This document shows, one piece after another, positions 1 to 7,666 of a stretch of 21,168 nt of DNA (position 1 is its first letter; each line of letters starts with the position of its first letter). The notes beneath the pieces were generated by a model that saw only the letters and a program-made list of their open reading frames with translations, was not told where the DNA came from and did not search any database. Source of the DNA: JAWPNA01 sp045402695 (lineage in GTDB: Bacteria; Acidobacteriota; Polarisedimenticolia; JACPZX01; DASXTC01). The stretch covers positions 1-21,168 of the forward strand of contig JAWPNA010000128.1 of assembly GCA_045402695.1 (NCBI GenBank), in the 5' to 3' direction. The position numbers were made by a program, and so were the translations under genes.

Positions 1-377
1 CCGAGGAAGAGCTCAGGCTGCGAGCGCTCTGCCTCAGATTCCTTGACGCGGTGCAATCGCGCATCGCCGGGGTGGTGCTGAATGGACATCCCACGAGGCG
101 CCTTCCCAACAACCTCAACCTCTCTTTCGAGCACGTGGAGGCCGAGGGCCTCATTTCGGCGCTCAAGTCGGTCGCCGTGTCGAGCGGCTCCGCCTGCGCC
201 AACGAATCGCGCGAGCCCTCCTACGTCATGAAGGCACTGGGGGCCACCGACGAGCGGGCGCACGCCGCGGTGCGCTTCGGCTTCGGGCGGATGACCACCC
301 AGGCCGATGTCGACGAGGTGGCGGAGCGCCTCGCAGAGGCCGTGCGCCGGCAGAGGGCCATGTCGCATGTCGCCTGA
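1..377 (+). CDS. Cysteine desulfurase (NifS/IscS family), C-terminal part
   Basis: This is the last ~125 codons of a gene that begins before the window; the open frame runs from base 3 with no stop. Cysteine desulfurases are PLP enzymes that remove sulfur from L-cysteine as a persulfide for Fe-S clusters, thiolated tRNA and, in some bacteria, selenium metabolism. The diagnostic segment is SSGSACANE, with the persulfide-carrying Cys encoded at 195-197, followed by the family's P-S-Y-V-x-x-A-L-G stretch and the terminal R-F-x-F-G-R region. The N-terminal PLP-lysine half lies outside the window. The stop (375-377) lies inside the next gene, whose ATG is at 367, so the two are probably translationally coupled. 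I cannot tell IscS from NifS or SufS, though the short active-site loop is of the IscS/NifS type. Confidence 0.93.
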   Translation, partial: EEELRLRALCLRFLDAVQSRIAGVVLNGHPTRRLPNNLNLSFEHVEAEGLISALKSVAVSSGSACANESREPSYVMKALGATDERAHAAVRFGFGRMTTQADVDEVAERLAEAVRRQRAMSHVA

Positions 378-2133
378 AGCTGGCCCGCCGCCGGCGTGCG
401 TCAGACCCCGGCGCCGCAGGATCCGGCTGCTGTGGACCCTGCTGTGCGTTCTGCTGCTGACGGCGCTCGTGCCGCTCTGCCTGATGGCCTACAAGCTCAT
501 CGACATCAACCGCGAGAGCCTCGAGTCGGCCAGCCGCGAGTACCAGCTCGAGGTGGCGTCGTCAATCGTGCAGGACCTCACATCCGCAATCCACGGTGCG
601 CAGAACCAGCTCTGGGCCACCGCCCACTTTCTCGAAAGCCGGCTCGACGCGCTGCCGGAAGGAGGACAGCTCAGGGGCGATGAGAAGCTGGCGCCCTACC
701 TGACGGGAGAAGTGCTGCTGCTGCGCTACACCTCGCGGGAAGGGACGATGGTGGAGGTGGGCGATCGCTCCCGGACAAGGAAGGATGCCGTGGCGGGTTC
801 CCTGTTCGAGGCGTTCGCCACGTCGATGGGCGGCGAGTCGTTCGTCGGGCGCCCCTCGGCGGGGGAGCCGGGGGGAAGGCCTTGTGTGGTGGCCGCCGTG
901 CCAGTGAAGCTGAACGATCAGATCCGGGGGGTGCTTGCGGCCGTGGTGGATCTGGGCGACGCCTGGGATCGCAGTGTAGGGTCTCTAAGCTCGCATTACA
1001 TCACGTTCGCCATGGATGACTCGGAGAACCTGTTCGCGTCGGCGGGGATGCCTGCGGCCTTGACGGAAGGCGAGGCGTACCGGAGGATGGAGATCGTCAC
1101 GAGGTTCAGGCGGCAGGGTGCCGGCGTCACGGAGATCATCCCATTCGACGCGCCTGAAGGCATGAACGTGAAGGAGCTGCTGGGCGCGCGCGCCGCGACC
1201 GAGAGAGGCTGGGGTATTTTCGTCCTCGTGGATCGCAGCCTGGCCTACGCGTCGGTGGCTGAGATGCGCCGCAGCGCGCTGCAGTGGGCGTTGTTCGCCA
1301 TCGGGCTGGCCGCGGTCTCCGCCGTGGTCTTCGCCGGGGCCGTCACACGCCCGCTGAAGGTGCTCGTGGACAAGACGCGCCGGATCGCAGCGGGTGATTT
1401 CACCGCGCGTGCCGAGGTGCGAGCAAGCAACGAGATCGGCGAGCTCGCCGAGACGTTCAACATGATGTCCGAGGAGATCAGCAACTACATCGAGAAGATC
1501 AAGCACGCGGCCGAAGAGAACAGCCAGCTCTTCCTCGGGACGATCAAGGCGCTCGCGGCGGCCATCGACGAGAAGGATCCTTACACGCGGGGTCATTCGG
1601 ATCGCGTGCACCGCTACTCTGCGGCCATCGCGAGGCATCTCGGCGTCTCCAGGCAGGAGCTTCGCAACCTCACCGTAGGCGCGCTGCTGCACGACGTGGG
1701 CAAGATCGGCATCGAGGACGCCATCCTTCGCAAGCCGGCGGCGCTGTCCGACAAGGAGTTCGAGATCATGAAGCGGCACCCGCTCAAGGGCGCTCACATC
1801 CTGGGAGAGATGCCACAGATGAAGGAGATCATCCCCGCGATGAGAAGCCATCACGAGCGGTGGGCCGGCGGTGGCTACCCCGACGGCCTGAAAGGTGAGG
1901 AGATCCCGCTCATCGCCCGCATCGTGCAGGTGGCCGACACGTTCGACGCGATGACCACCAACCGGCCGTACCAGAGAGCCATGAGGCTGGACGCCGCCGT
2001 GGCCCGCATCCAGGAGCTGAGCGGTATCGTGTTCGACCCGCGGGTCGTGGCCGCCTTCAAAGAAGCCTGGATCGCGGGCGATCTGAAGATCGATCAGGCA
2101 GCGCCCGCGATGGCCACGCACCTCCCTGCGTGA
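367..2133 (+). CDS. Membrane sensor with HAMP and HD-GYP domains (probable c-di-GMP phosphodiesterase)
   Basis: A 588-residue inner-membrane signalling protein. Segments in order: a basic N-terminus, TM1 (about 20-45), a large periplasmic sensor region (about 46-303, probably a Cache-type fold), TM2 (about 305-327), HAMP (about 328-381), a short helix, and HD-GYP (about 400-560). The catalytic signature is complete: H442-D443 in HDVGKIG, then HHERW and GGGYP near 495-505, then the I-V-Q-V-A-D-T-F-D-A-M-T segment. HD-GYP proteins hydrolyse c-di-GMP to pGpG or GMP. I chose ATG 367 because a purine-rich AGAGGG lies about 10 bases upstream and the hydrophobic segment follows; the longer frame from 307 lies entirely inside the desulfurase gene. 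The ligand is unknown. A PilZ protein, a likely c-di-GMP reader, is encoded 2 kb downstream. Confidence 0.93.
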   Translation: MSPEAGPPPACVRPRRRRIRLLWTLLCVLLLTALVPLCLMAYKLIDINRESLESASREYQLEVASSIVQDLTSAIHGAQNQLWATAHFLESRLDALPEGGQLRGDEKLAPYLTGEVLLLRYTSREGTMVEVGDRSRTRKDAVAGSLFEAFATSMGGESFVGRPSAGEPGGRPCVVAAVPVKLNDQIRGVLAAVVDLGDAWDRSVGSLSSHYITFAMDDSENLFASAGMPAALTEGEAYRRMEIVTRFRRQGAGVTEIIPFDAPEGMNVKELLGARAATERGWGIFVLVDRSLAYASVAEMRRSALQWALFAIGLAAVSAVVFAGAVTRPLKVLVDKTRRIAAGDFTARAEVRASNEIGELAETFNMMSEEISNYIEKIKHAAEENSQLFLGTIKALAAAIDEKDPYTRGHSDRVHRYSAAIARHLGVSRQELRNLTVGALLHDVGKIGIEDAILRKPAALSDKEFEIMKRHPLKGAHILGEMPQMKEIIPAMRSHHERWAGGGYPDGLKGEEIPLIARIVQVADTFDAMTTNRPYQRAMRLDAAVARIQELSGIVFDPRVVAAFKEAWIAGDLKIDQAAPAMATHLPA

Positions 2134-2169
2134 GATGGTCGCTCTCCCGTGATGATCTCGATCGTCCAC

Positions 2170-2198
2170 TTGCGCTTCACCTTACTTTCACTTATCCT
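2170..2198 (+). promoter_or_regulatory. Candidate sigma70 promoter of lexA
   Basis: TTGCGC (2170-2175), a 17-base spacer and TATCCT (2193-2198) lie 62 bases before the lexA start. Three -35 and four -10 positions fit the consensus. I see no E. coli-type CTG-N10-CAG or Gram-positive GAAC-N4-GTTC SOS box here; the operator of this LexA may be of another type. Confidence 0.4.
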
Positions 2199-2260
2199 GC
2201 AGCCGCCAATCGTGAGGGCGCGTGGACCGGAGGAGACACGCCAGAAGGGAGCGTCGGCAG

Positions 2261-2866
2261 ATGGTCCTGACCAAGAGGCAGAAGGAGATCCTGGACTTCA
2301 TCACGCGGTTCCTCGACCAGAAGGGGTACTCGCCCAGCCTGGTGGAGATCGGAGAGCATTTCGGTTTGAGCTCCGTGGCGACCGTTCACAAGCACGTTGA
2401 CAACCTCCGCAAGAAGGGGCTCGTCCGCAAGACCTGGAACGCCAATCGCTCGCTGGAGCTCACACCGGCGGCCATGGGAGTCCGCGCCATCCGCCTCCCG
2501 CTGGCCGGACGCGTCTCCGCGGGGCTTCCCATCGAGGCGGTCGAGGAGCGTGAGGTGATCGCGGTGCCCGAGGACATGGTAGGCAGTGGCGATTGCTACG
2601 TGCTGCAGGTGAGAGGCGAGTCGATGATCGACGAGCAGATCCGCGACGGCGACTACGTCGTGCTCGAGAAGCGCCAGAGACCGCAGAACGGATCGGTGGT
2701 CGTGGCCCTGATCGACGGGCATGAGGCGACCCTCAAGAAGTTCTACAAGGAGGGAGACACCGTGAGGCTCCAGCCGGCCAACATGGCGCTGAAGCCGATC
2801 TCCGTTCCCGCGGAAAAGGTGCGGGTCCAAGGGGTCGTCATCGGAGTGCTGCGCAAGTACGCGTGA
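2261..2866 (+). CDS. lexA: LexA SOS-response repressor and self-cleaving S24 protease
   Basis: A 201-residue protein, the usual LexA length. Residues 1-65 form the winged-helix DNA-binding domain (TKRQKEILDFI, then Y-S-P-S-L-V-E-I-G and the recognition helix S-S-V-A-T-V-H-K-H). Residues 75-201 form the S24 peptidase domain. The self-cleavage site is A87-G88 in GRVSAGLP. The catalytic dyad is S121 (in RGESMI) and K159 (in ATLKK), with the same spacing as E. coli S119/K156 to within one residue. RecA filaments stimulate autocleavage, which derepresses DNA-repair genes. ATG 2261 has AAGGGAG about 9 bases upstream; the GTG at 2222 would add 13 basic residues not seen in the family. recA is in this window at 17007-18155. 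Confidence 0.97.
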   Translation: MVLTKRQKEILDFITRFLDQKGYSPSLVEIGEHFGLSSVATVHKHVDNLRKKGLVRKTWNANRSLELTPAAMGVRAIRLPLAGRVSAGLPIEAVEEREVIAVPEDMVGSGDCYVLQVRGESMIDEQIRDGDYVVLEKRQRPQNGSVVVALIDGHEATLKKFYKEGDTVRLQPANMALKPISVPAEKVRVQGVVIGVLRKYA

Positions 2867-3123
2867 ACCCGGCCCTCCCGCGGCTCCCATGGCTGAGGGG
2901 AAAAAACCTGGTGCCTCGCGGACCGAGTTTCGGTATATTCCGGCATATTCCTCGAAACGCTGTCTCGGCGGCCGCCCAGCGGGGTGACGGGTGGGCAGCC
3001 CTCTGGTGGAGACACCGGCAGGACCGAGGGATCAAGGGGGGAGGCGCCGCGGGCCATGCGGCCAGCGAGTCGCATGGCGGCGGCGAAGGCGGCAGGGAGG
3101 GGTGGGCGCCCCGATTCAACGCA
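2867..3123. other. Intergenic region rich in inverted repeats between lexA and the BtuF-like gene
   Basis: A 257-base gap between convergent genes with no credible reading frame. It holds a tandem 10-base repeat, CGGTATATTC/CGGCATATTC (2931-2950), flanked by GTTTCG (2927-2932) and CGAAAC (2953-2958). Next comes CTGGTG-GAGA-CACCGG (3003-3018), a 6-bp stem with a GNRA-type loop. CCATGCG/CGCATGG (3054-3060 and 3071-3077) follows, extended by GCCGC/GCGGC (3046-3050 and 3080-3084). It could encode a structured RNA read on + from the TATATT at 2934-2939, or simply hold transcription-stop structures. It does not match the cobalamin riboswitch, RNase P, SRP or tmRNA cores I know. Confidence 0.4.
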
Positions 3124-4044
3124 TCAAGGCGTGCCTTCCCCTCCCACGTCGTCGCTCCCCGCCAGCAGCCGGGCGACCTCCTCGATCCCATCCACCATCC
3201 GAGGGCCAGGGTGCTGGATCGCGTCCGAGATGACGAAGACGCGCCCCGCGGCGACCGCGGGCACCCCCCTCCAGCGCTCCATCTCGGGCACGCGGCGGGC
3301 CCACTCGCGATTGGCCTCGGGAGTCAGGATCACTTCAGGCTTCCACCCGATCACCTTTTCGATGTCGTACTGGGCCCAGCCGGCACTGGAGTCCGATGTG
3401 ACCAGATCGGCGCCCGCGATGGCAAGCGCCTCACCGAGGAACGTGCCGCTGCCGGGCGCTATCAGCGGATCGGGCTCGATGACGTAGAGCGTCCTAGGCC
3501 GCCTGTGCGCTGACGAGGCGGACCGCACGGCATCGAGACGGGCTTCAAGGGCCTTCACCAGGGCGGCGGCTGGCTGGGGAGCGCCCAGCAGGTCACCCAC
3601 TGTCCTCAGCGTGACGAGGATTGACGGCACCGTCGGCGTCCCGATGGTGTACACGGGGATGCCGAGCCTCTCGAGTCTCTCCGCATCGTCTCTCAGGTTG
3701 CCGGACATGGTGGCCACCGCGAGGTCAGGGCTCAGGCTCACGATCCTCTCCAGATCCTGGTTGATGATCCCGCCGATGCGCGCGCGCGTGGCTGCGGCAG
3801 GGGGATAGTCGCAGAAGTCTGTGACCCCGACCACGCGGTCCCCCAGCCCCAGCGCGAACAGGATCTCGGTCACCGACGGGGCCAGCGAGACGATCCGTGA
3901 GACGGAAGCGGGGACGCGCACCTGACGCCCGGCCCCGTCCACCACGTCCCGGTGCCCCGGGGCGGGCGCGCTCCCGGCGGCGGACTCGATCCCCACAACG
4001 AGCAGGCATAATCCCACGACAAGTGGCACCCTGGCTCTGTCCAT
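3124..4044 (-). CDS. BtuF-like periplasmic substrate-binding protein (probable cobalamin/corrinoid binding)
   Basis: 306 residues, with an N-terminal signal peptide (MDRARVPLVVGLCLLVVGI and the Ala/Ser-rich stretch after it). The mature part is a class III, helical-backbone metal-receptor fold. RIVSLAPSVTEILFALG, the D-Y-P-P motif, the L-E-R-I-V-S-L-S-P-D-L segment and a later S-G-N resemble BtuF, which delivers vitamin B12 to BtuCD. Siderophore and haem binding proteins share the fold, so the ligand is inferred. The minus-strand ATG (4044-4042) has GGGGGA five bases before it. No permease or ATPase lies next to it, so in this window it is an orphan binding protein, and no cobalamin riboswitch is visible upstream. 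Confidence 0.85.
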   Translation of the reverse strand: MDRARVPLVVGLCLLVVGIESAAGSAPAPGHRDVVDGAGRQVRVPASVSRIVSLAPSVTEILFALGLGDRVVGVTDFCDYPPAAATRARIGGIINQDLERIVSLSPDLAVATMSGNLRDDAERLERLGIPVYTIGTPTVPSILVTLRTVGDLLGAPQPAAALVKALEARLDAVRSASSAHRRPRTLYVIEPDPLIAPGSGTFLGEALAIAGADLVTSDSSAGWAQYDIEKVIGWKPEVILTPEANREWARRVPEMERWRGVPAVAAGRVFVISDAIQHPGPRMVDGIEEVARLLAGSDDVGGEGTP

Positions 4045-4066
4045 CAGTCCCCCATGGTGACGCTCC

Positions 4067-4096
4067 TTGCCCGCTCCTTCAAGGGGGCCCTATATT
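4067..4096 (+). promoter_or_regulatory. Candidate sigma70 promoter of the PilZ operon
   Basis: TTGCCC (4067-4072), an 18-base spacer and TATATT (4091-4096) precede the PilZ gene by 60 bases. The -10 lies in the loop of an inverted repeat, GGGGCC (4084-4089) and GGCCCC (4099-4104), which could act as an operator. Confidence 0.45.
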
Positions 4097-4156
4097 CTGG
4101 CCCCGCCTCGCATCATCCCGGATGCGCGTCTCTCAAACGGAAGGGGGACGGACAGG

Positions 4157-4555
4157 ATGCCGCTGACGTTCAGGCCTCAGGTCGATCCACGGCTCCGGGT
4201 TGGCCTGCGCGCGGCGGTTTTGCCGCACTGGCAGGGAGGGGCGCCGGTCTCGATGGAGACCATCGACCTGAGCGCGAGCGGGGCGGCGATTCGTAGCCCC
4301 ATCTTCCTCCCGCTCAAGACACAGCTCTCGATCGCTCTGCATCTGCCCGCGGTGGCCGGACAGGCGGCGCGGAACGTGAGCTGCGAAGCTGTCGTGGTCT
4401 ACACCGAGGAGGTCGGTCACTCGCGGAGCGAGTGGCGTGTGGGCGTCTACTTCCTGAACCTGAAGGAGCCCGACCGCGAATCACTCCGGCGTTTCATCTT
4501 CATGGTCATGGATGCATCATCCCAGCGACGGGAATCGCTCGTCGAGCAGGGCTAA
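4157..4555 (+). CDS. PilZ-domain protein (probable c-di-GMP receptor)
   Basis: 132 residues, essentially one PilZ domain. Both c-di-GMP contact motifs are present: R-x-x-x-R as R14-V-G-L-R18, and D-x-S-x-x-G as D37-L-S-A-S-G42. These are followed by the beta-strand pattern ending in W-R-V-G-V-Y-F. PilZ proteins change conformation on binding c-di-GMP and act on motility, exopolysaccharide or secretion partners; the partner here is unknown. ATG 4157 follows AAGGGGGA by about 9 bases, whereas the longer frame from 4067 begins in the promoter. It ends 11 bases before the next gene, whose ribosome site AAAGGAG overlaps its stop codon, so the two are one operon. Confidence 0.88.
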   Translation: MPLTFRPQVDPRLRVGLRAAVLPHWQGGAPVSMETIDLSASGAAIRSPIFLPLKTQLSIALHLPAVAGQAARNVSCEAVVVYTEEVGHSRSEWRVGVYFLNLKEPDRESLRRFIFMVMDASSQRRESLVEQG

Positions 4556-4566
4556 AGGAGAATCTC

Positions 4567-5247
4567 ATGAGTCATACAGCGCGAAGGATCGGTCTGTGTC
4601 TCATGCTTGCGGGAGCGGGCGCCCTGATGGGCATCGCCCGCCCGCTGGCCTACAGCGTCATCACGCGCGACGGTCACCGCATCGAGGCGGTTGCGAAGCC
4701 GGAGGTGAAAGGACTGCAGGCGCTCATGAGGCTCGCTCCGCGAGGCAATCTTGCCGTCATCCAGGAGGAACAGATCGACTGGGTGCGCACCGAAGCCGCG
4801 AATCCGCGGCCCGGCGTGATCGCCGTGCCGTCGGGAGCGACGCTCGTGGAGGGTGCGCCCAATCCGGATCACACGATCGAGCTCAAGATCCTCGGTGGGC
4901 CGGCCGGCCGTCAGGCCGCCGGAAGCGAGCCGGAGAAGCAAATGCCGGAGCCGAACCAGCCCGCCGACATCCACACCCAGGATGCGATCCTGGCGCTGCA
5001 AAGGGAGTACGGAAAGATCGCGGTGCTGAGGGACCAGGCGTTGGAGCAGAGGAAACTCCACGAGGTTGAGGTGGCGACACTTCGCGAAAGCCAAGTCAGT
5101 CCCGCCTCCGAGGACGGCCCGGCGACCCGCCGCATGCAGGAGCTGCAGCGGCTGATCGACGAGCTGAGCAATCGGGTCAGCAAGCTGGAGACGCGCCTGG
5201 ATGACATTCGCAGCGAGGTGGTGCGGCACGGCGGAACGATTCCCTAG
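4567..5247 (+). CDS. Exported coiled-coil protein of unknown function
   Basis: 226 residues. It has an N-terminal signal peptide (basic RR, then GLCLMLAGAGALMGIA, cleavage probably near residue 25-30). A short beta-rich module follows with a D-G-H-R-I-E-A start and a Q-I-D-W end, reminiscent of small periplasmic modules seen in Acidobacteriota hypothetical proteins. A Pro/Glu-rich linker leads to a predicted coiled coil from about 140 to 220, rich in Leu, Glu, Arg and Gln and ending ELSNRVSKLETRLDDI. I do not recognise a named family. ATG 4567 has a near-perfect AAAGGAG six bases upstream. Co-transcription with the PilZ gene suggests an envelope role, but that is only inferred from context. 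Confidence 0.8.
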   Translation: MSHTARRIGLCLMLAGAGALMGIARPLAYSVITRDGHRIEAVAKPEVKGLQALMRLAPRGNLAVIQEEQIDWVRTEAANPRPGVIAVPSGATLVEGAPNPDHTIELKILGGPAGRQAAGSEPEKQMPEPNQPADIHTQDAILALQREYGKIAVLRDQALEQRKLHEVEVATLRESQVSPASEDGPATRRMQELQRLIDELSNRVSKLETRLDDIRSEVVRHGGTIP

Positions 5248-5294
5248 ACCGGTCGCCGGCCCCCTTTCGTCGTACCGTGTCGTAAGATGGCCGC

Positions 5295-6146
5295 ATGCCT
5301 GCCGGTGGGGTCCTGTCGCGTCACTTCGAGTATCCCGCCTCGGGAAGAGTCCGCACCGGCACACTGTACAGCGCGCGGGACACTGGCGGCCAGGGTAAGG
5401 ACGCACTCGTCGTTGTGCACGGCCTGTTCGCCTGGCGGGATCTCCCTGAGATCGCGCTGGTGTGCGAGGAACTCGCGGCCGGCTTCGACGTGGTGTCGAT
5501 CGATCTGAGGGGGCACGGTGACGCGCCGGGCGCCTTCACGTGGGGGCGGGTGGAGAGCGGCGAGCTCGCGGAACTGATCTCATTCCTGCACCACATGCAT
5601 CGGGCCGTGGGTGTGCTCGGGTTCTCGATGGGCGGGTACATCGGGATCCTGGCCGCGGCGCAGGCCCGGCGCCGCGACGACTGCGCCCGTCCCGAGGCGC
5701 TCTGCACCGTGGGGGCTCCCGCCAGCCTGCAATTCTGGCGTCTGGGTTTTCGTCCGGGCGCATGCCGCAGGCATCTCAAGCTGATCTTGTCGAGAAAGCG
5801 ACGGCTGGTCAGGCTGGCGTGGCCTTGGCATGGGAACCCGGCCGCCGTGGACCTCATCCCGGAGGTGGCGCCCATCCCCCTTCTCATCATCCACGGCGGA
5901 AACGACTGGCTCGTCCACCCCGACCAGGCGCGGCGACTTTACGAGGCCGCGGGCGAGCCCCGTCGCTTGAAGGTGATCGAAGAGGGGCTGCACGCTGAGT
6001 ACATCATCGCGCAGGACCCCGGCCTCCTGGTGCCCGAGGTGAACCGGTTCTTCACGGAGACCCTCGGGCGCACGGCGGATCTCTATGCCGGTCCCCGCAT
6101 CCCGGAGATCTCGCCCGAGATTACCTTGGGTCGCGGTAGATCGTGA
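5295..6146 (+). CDS. Alpha/beta-hydrolase fold protein
   Basis: 283 residues with a full catalytic set: the oxyanion-hole H-G-L-F after strand 3, the nucleophile elbow G-F-S111-M-G-G, the acid D204 in GGNDWLV, and the base H233 in GLHAEY. D-L-R-G-H-G after strand 4 is typical of the esterase/lipase and lysophospholipase-like branch. The substrate cannot be told from sequence; there is no signal peptide, so it is probably cytoplasmic. No clear ribosome site precedes ATG 5295. A TAAGAT hexamer at 5283-5288 sits seven bases before the ATG, which would fit a leaderless transcript, although no -35 is evident. The last 26 bases overlap the convergent thiolase gene. Confidence 0.88.
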   Translation: MPAGGVLSRHFEYPASGRVRTGTLYSARDTGGQGKDALVVVHGLFAWRDLPEIALVCEELAAGFDVVSIDLRGHGDAPGAFTWGRVESGELAELISFLHHMHRAVGVLGFSMGGYIGILAAAQARRRDDCARPEALCTVGAPASLQFWRLGFRPGACRRHLKLILSRKRRLVRLAWPWHGNPAAVDLIPEVAPIPLLIIHGGNDWLVHPDQARRLYEAAGEPRRLKVIEEGLHAEYIIAQDPGLLVPEVNRFFTETLGRTADLYAGPRIPEISPEITLGRGRS

Positions 6147-7383
6147 CGACGGCGGTACGGTCGTCGCCACCCATGTTGGCCGCCAAGCCCACCCGCGGGC
6201 GCCGCGTGATCTGGTAGTCCCCGGCCATCCCTTTGATCTGGCGGTGGATTTCCACGGCCTGCTTCACTCCCGTGGCCCCCACCGGGTGGCCGAACGCCAT
6301 CAGCCCTCCGCCCGTGTTGACGGGCAGCCGGCCGCTCAGAGCGACCGTGCCGTCCTTCACCAGCCCGATTCCCTTGCCCGGCCCGGCGAAGCCCAGAGCC
6401 TCGTACATCTGGATCTCCGCGATGCTGAAGCAGTCGTGAACCTCGGCCACGCCGACATCGGCCGGACCCAGCCCGGCGTCACGGTAAGCCTCGCGCGCGG
6501 CCGCCGCCGTGGTGGTGAGCGAAGTGTAATCGCGCTCGCCGTTCAGCGGGACGGTGGCATGGCCGTACGCCACGAGCTGCACGACGTCGCCGAGATTCTT
6601 TCCGGACAGACGCAGGCCCTGCTCCGACAGCAGAACGGCGGCCGAAGCCCCGTCGCTGACCTGGGAGCAGTCGCTGACCTTCAACCAGTCCTTGTATTCC
6701 GGGTTCTCCAGAAAGCGCGGGTTCTGATCCGATGCGTTCCTCGCGTACTCGGGCGTCATCTTGAAGGCGCGCATATGGGCGCACGGGTTCTTCGTGGCGT
6801 TCCCGTAGGCCTTGAGCACCACCTCTGCGATCTCCTCGGGCGTCACGCTGTACTTCTCGCAGTACGCGCGCGTGCGGCGGGCGAACATGCAGGGGAAGGT
6901 GAACGGATCGAGCCCGCGCTCGGTGGGGTAGTGGGCGGCGCGCGCGAGCGCGTCGGCGCCGTCCTTGGCCGACATGGTGGTCTGCACCTCTACGCCAGTG
7001 ACGAGCACCACGTCGCAGCCGGCCGAGATCGCATCCACGCCGGCCAGCAGCGCGAGGCCGCCGGAGGCGCAGGCCCCCTCGATCCGGGAGAACGCCTTTC
7101 CGGCGAAGGAGGGATGAGCGGCGGCGAGCATGGCTCCGAGGTGTCCCTGCCGCGCGAAGATTTCGCCCGTAAAGTTGCCGACGAACCCTTTTTGCACCGT
7201 CCCGGGCTGCACGCCCGCCCTCTCAAGCGCCGCCAGCGCGGCCCGATGCAGATGCTCCTCGATGGTGGGGTTGCTCTTCTTGCCGAAGTCGGGATGCCCC
7301 TTCCAGATGAAGTCGGGATGGAATTTCCCGATGAACGTCGTGTGGTCACCGCCGGCGAGGTAGACGCTGCGGGATGGTTTCAT
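6121..7383 (-). CDS. Thiolase-family acetyl-CoA acyltransferase (SCP-x-like)
   Basis: 420 residues. Thiolases condense or cleave acyl-CoA through a Cys nucleophile. C105 lies in EGACASGG, H316 in VHDCFS, and the CoA-site loop G365-H-P-V-G-A-T-G is intact. The C-terminus reads A-N-M-G-G rather than the C-x-G of classical FadA/AtoB thiolases, which fits the SCP-x/archaeal-type branch. That branch often works with a DUF35 OB-fold partner; none is nearby. The minus-strand ATG at 7383-7381 has GGAGG about eight bases before it, so I prefer it over the GTG-type extension reaching 7446. Its acyl substrate is unknown. It is convergent with the hydrolase and stands alone. Confidence 0.93.
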   Translation of the reverse strand: MKPSRSVYLAGGDHTTFIGKFHPDFIWKGHPDFGKKSNPTIEEHLHRAALAALERAGVQPGTVQKGFVGNFTGEIFARQGHLGAMLAAAHPSFAGKAFSRIEGACASGGLALLAGVDAISAGCDVVLVTGVEVQTTMSAKDGADALARAAHYPTERGLDPFTFPCMFARRTRAYCEKYSVTPEEIAEVVLKAYGNATKNPCAHMRAFKMTPEYARNASDQNPRFLENPEYKDWLKVSDCSQVSDGASAAVLLSEQGLRLSGKNLGDVVQLVAYGHATVPLNGERDYTSLTTTAAAAREAYRDAGLGPADVGVAEVHDCFSIAEIQMYEALGFAGPGKGIGLVKDGTVALSGRLPVNTGGGLMAFGHPVGATGVKQAVEIHRQIKGMAGDYQITRRPRVGLAANMGGDDRTAVVTIYRDPR

Positions 7384-7408
7384 GATCTGGTCCTCCGGTG
7401 AGTGCTCC

Positions 7409-7437
7409 ATGGTAGTGCCCGCCGGGCCACGCATCAA
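7409..7437 (-). promoter_or_regulatory. Candidate sigma70 promoter of the thiolase gene
   Basis: On the minus strand TTGATG (7437-7432), a 17-base spacer and TACCAT (7414-7409) lie about 26 bases before the ATG; four of six bases match at each box. Confidence 0.35.
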
Positions 7438-7603
7438 CCGGTTCACCCGGGTCTTCTCGAAGGATCTCGCGAGCGCGCGGATGCCCCGCGGTCACCATCC
7501 AGGCCGGAGGATCCCCCTGTAGGAGCAGCGTCGTTTCGCGCACAATGTGGGCTGAGAGCCCCATCGAGGGTTAGTGGAACCCATCTCTGCCGGCCCGGCG
7601 ACG

Positions 7604-7619
7604 TGGTACGGATGTTGCA
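7604..7619 (+). promoter_or_regulatory. Candidate sigma54 (-24/-12) promoter
   Basis: TGGTACGGATGTTGCA fits the sigma54 consensus TGGCACG-R-N3-TTGCW with a single mismatch (T for C). The GG (7605-7606) and GC (7617-7618) pairs are exactly 12 bases apart. Predicted transcription starts near 7630, with a ribosome site at 7654 and a start codon at 7667. The -12 region also overlaps an inverted repeat, TTGCA-ATGC-TGCAA (7615-7628). The gap 7384-7666 holds nothing else I can support. Confidence 0.5.
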
Positions 7620-7666
7620 ATGCTGCAAATGGGAGTGTGCAGAGCAAGCATGGAAGGAGACGCGCG

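Noticed and set aside
985..2169. A 394-codon minus-strand frame under the HD-GYP gene.
   Set aside because: Shadow of an intact HAMP/HD-GYP coding sequence; its product has no recognisable domain.
2960..3120. A cobalamin riboswitch for the BtuF-like gene.
   Set aside because: It is on the wrong side of the gene, and neither strand has the B12-box core; GGTGGAGACACCGGC only superficially resembles it.
7346..7564. A 72-codon minus-strand frame upstream of the thiolase.
   Set aside because: It overlaps the thiolase start in another frame and shows no motif or ribosome site.
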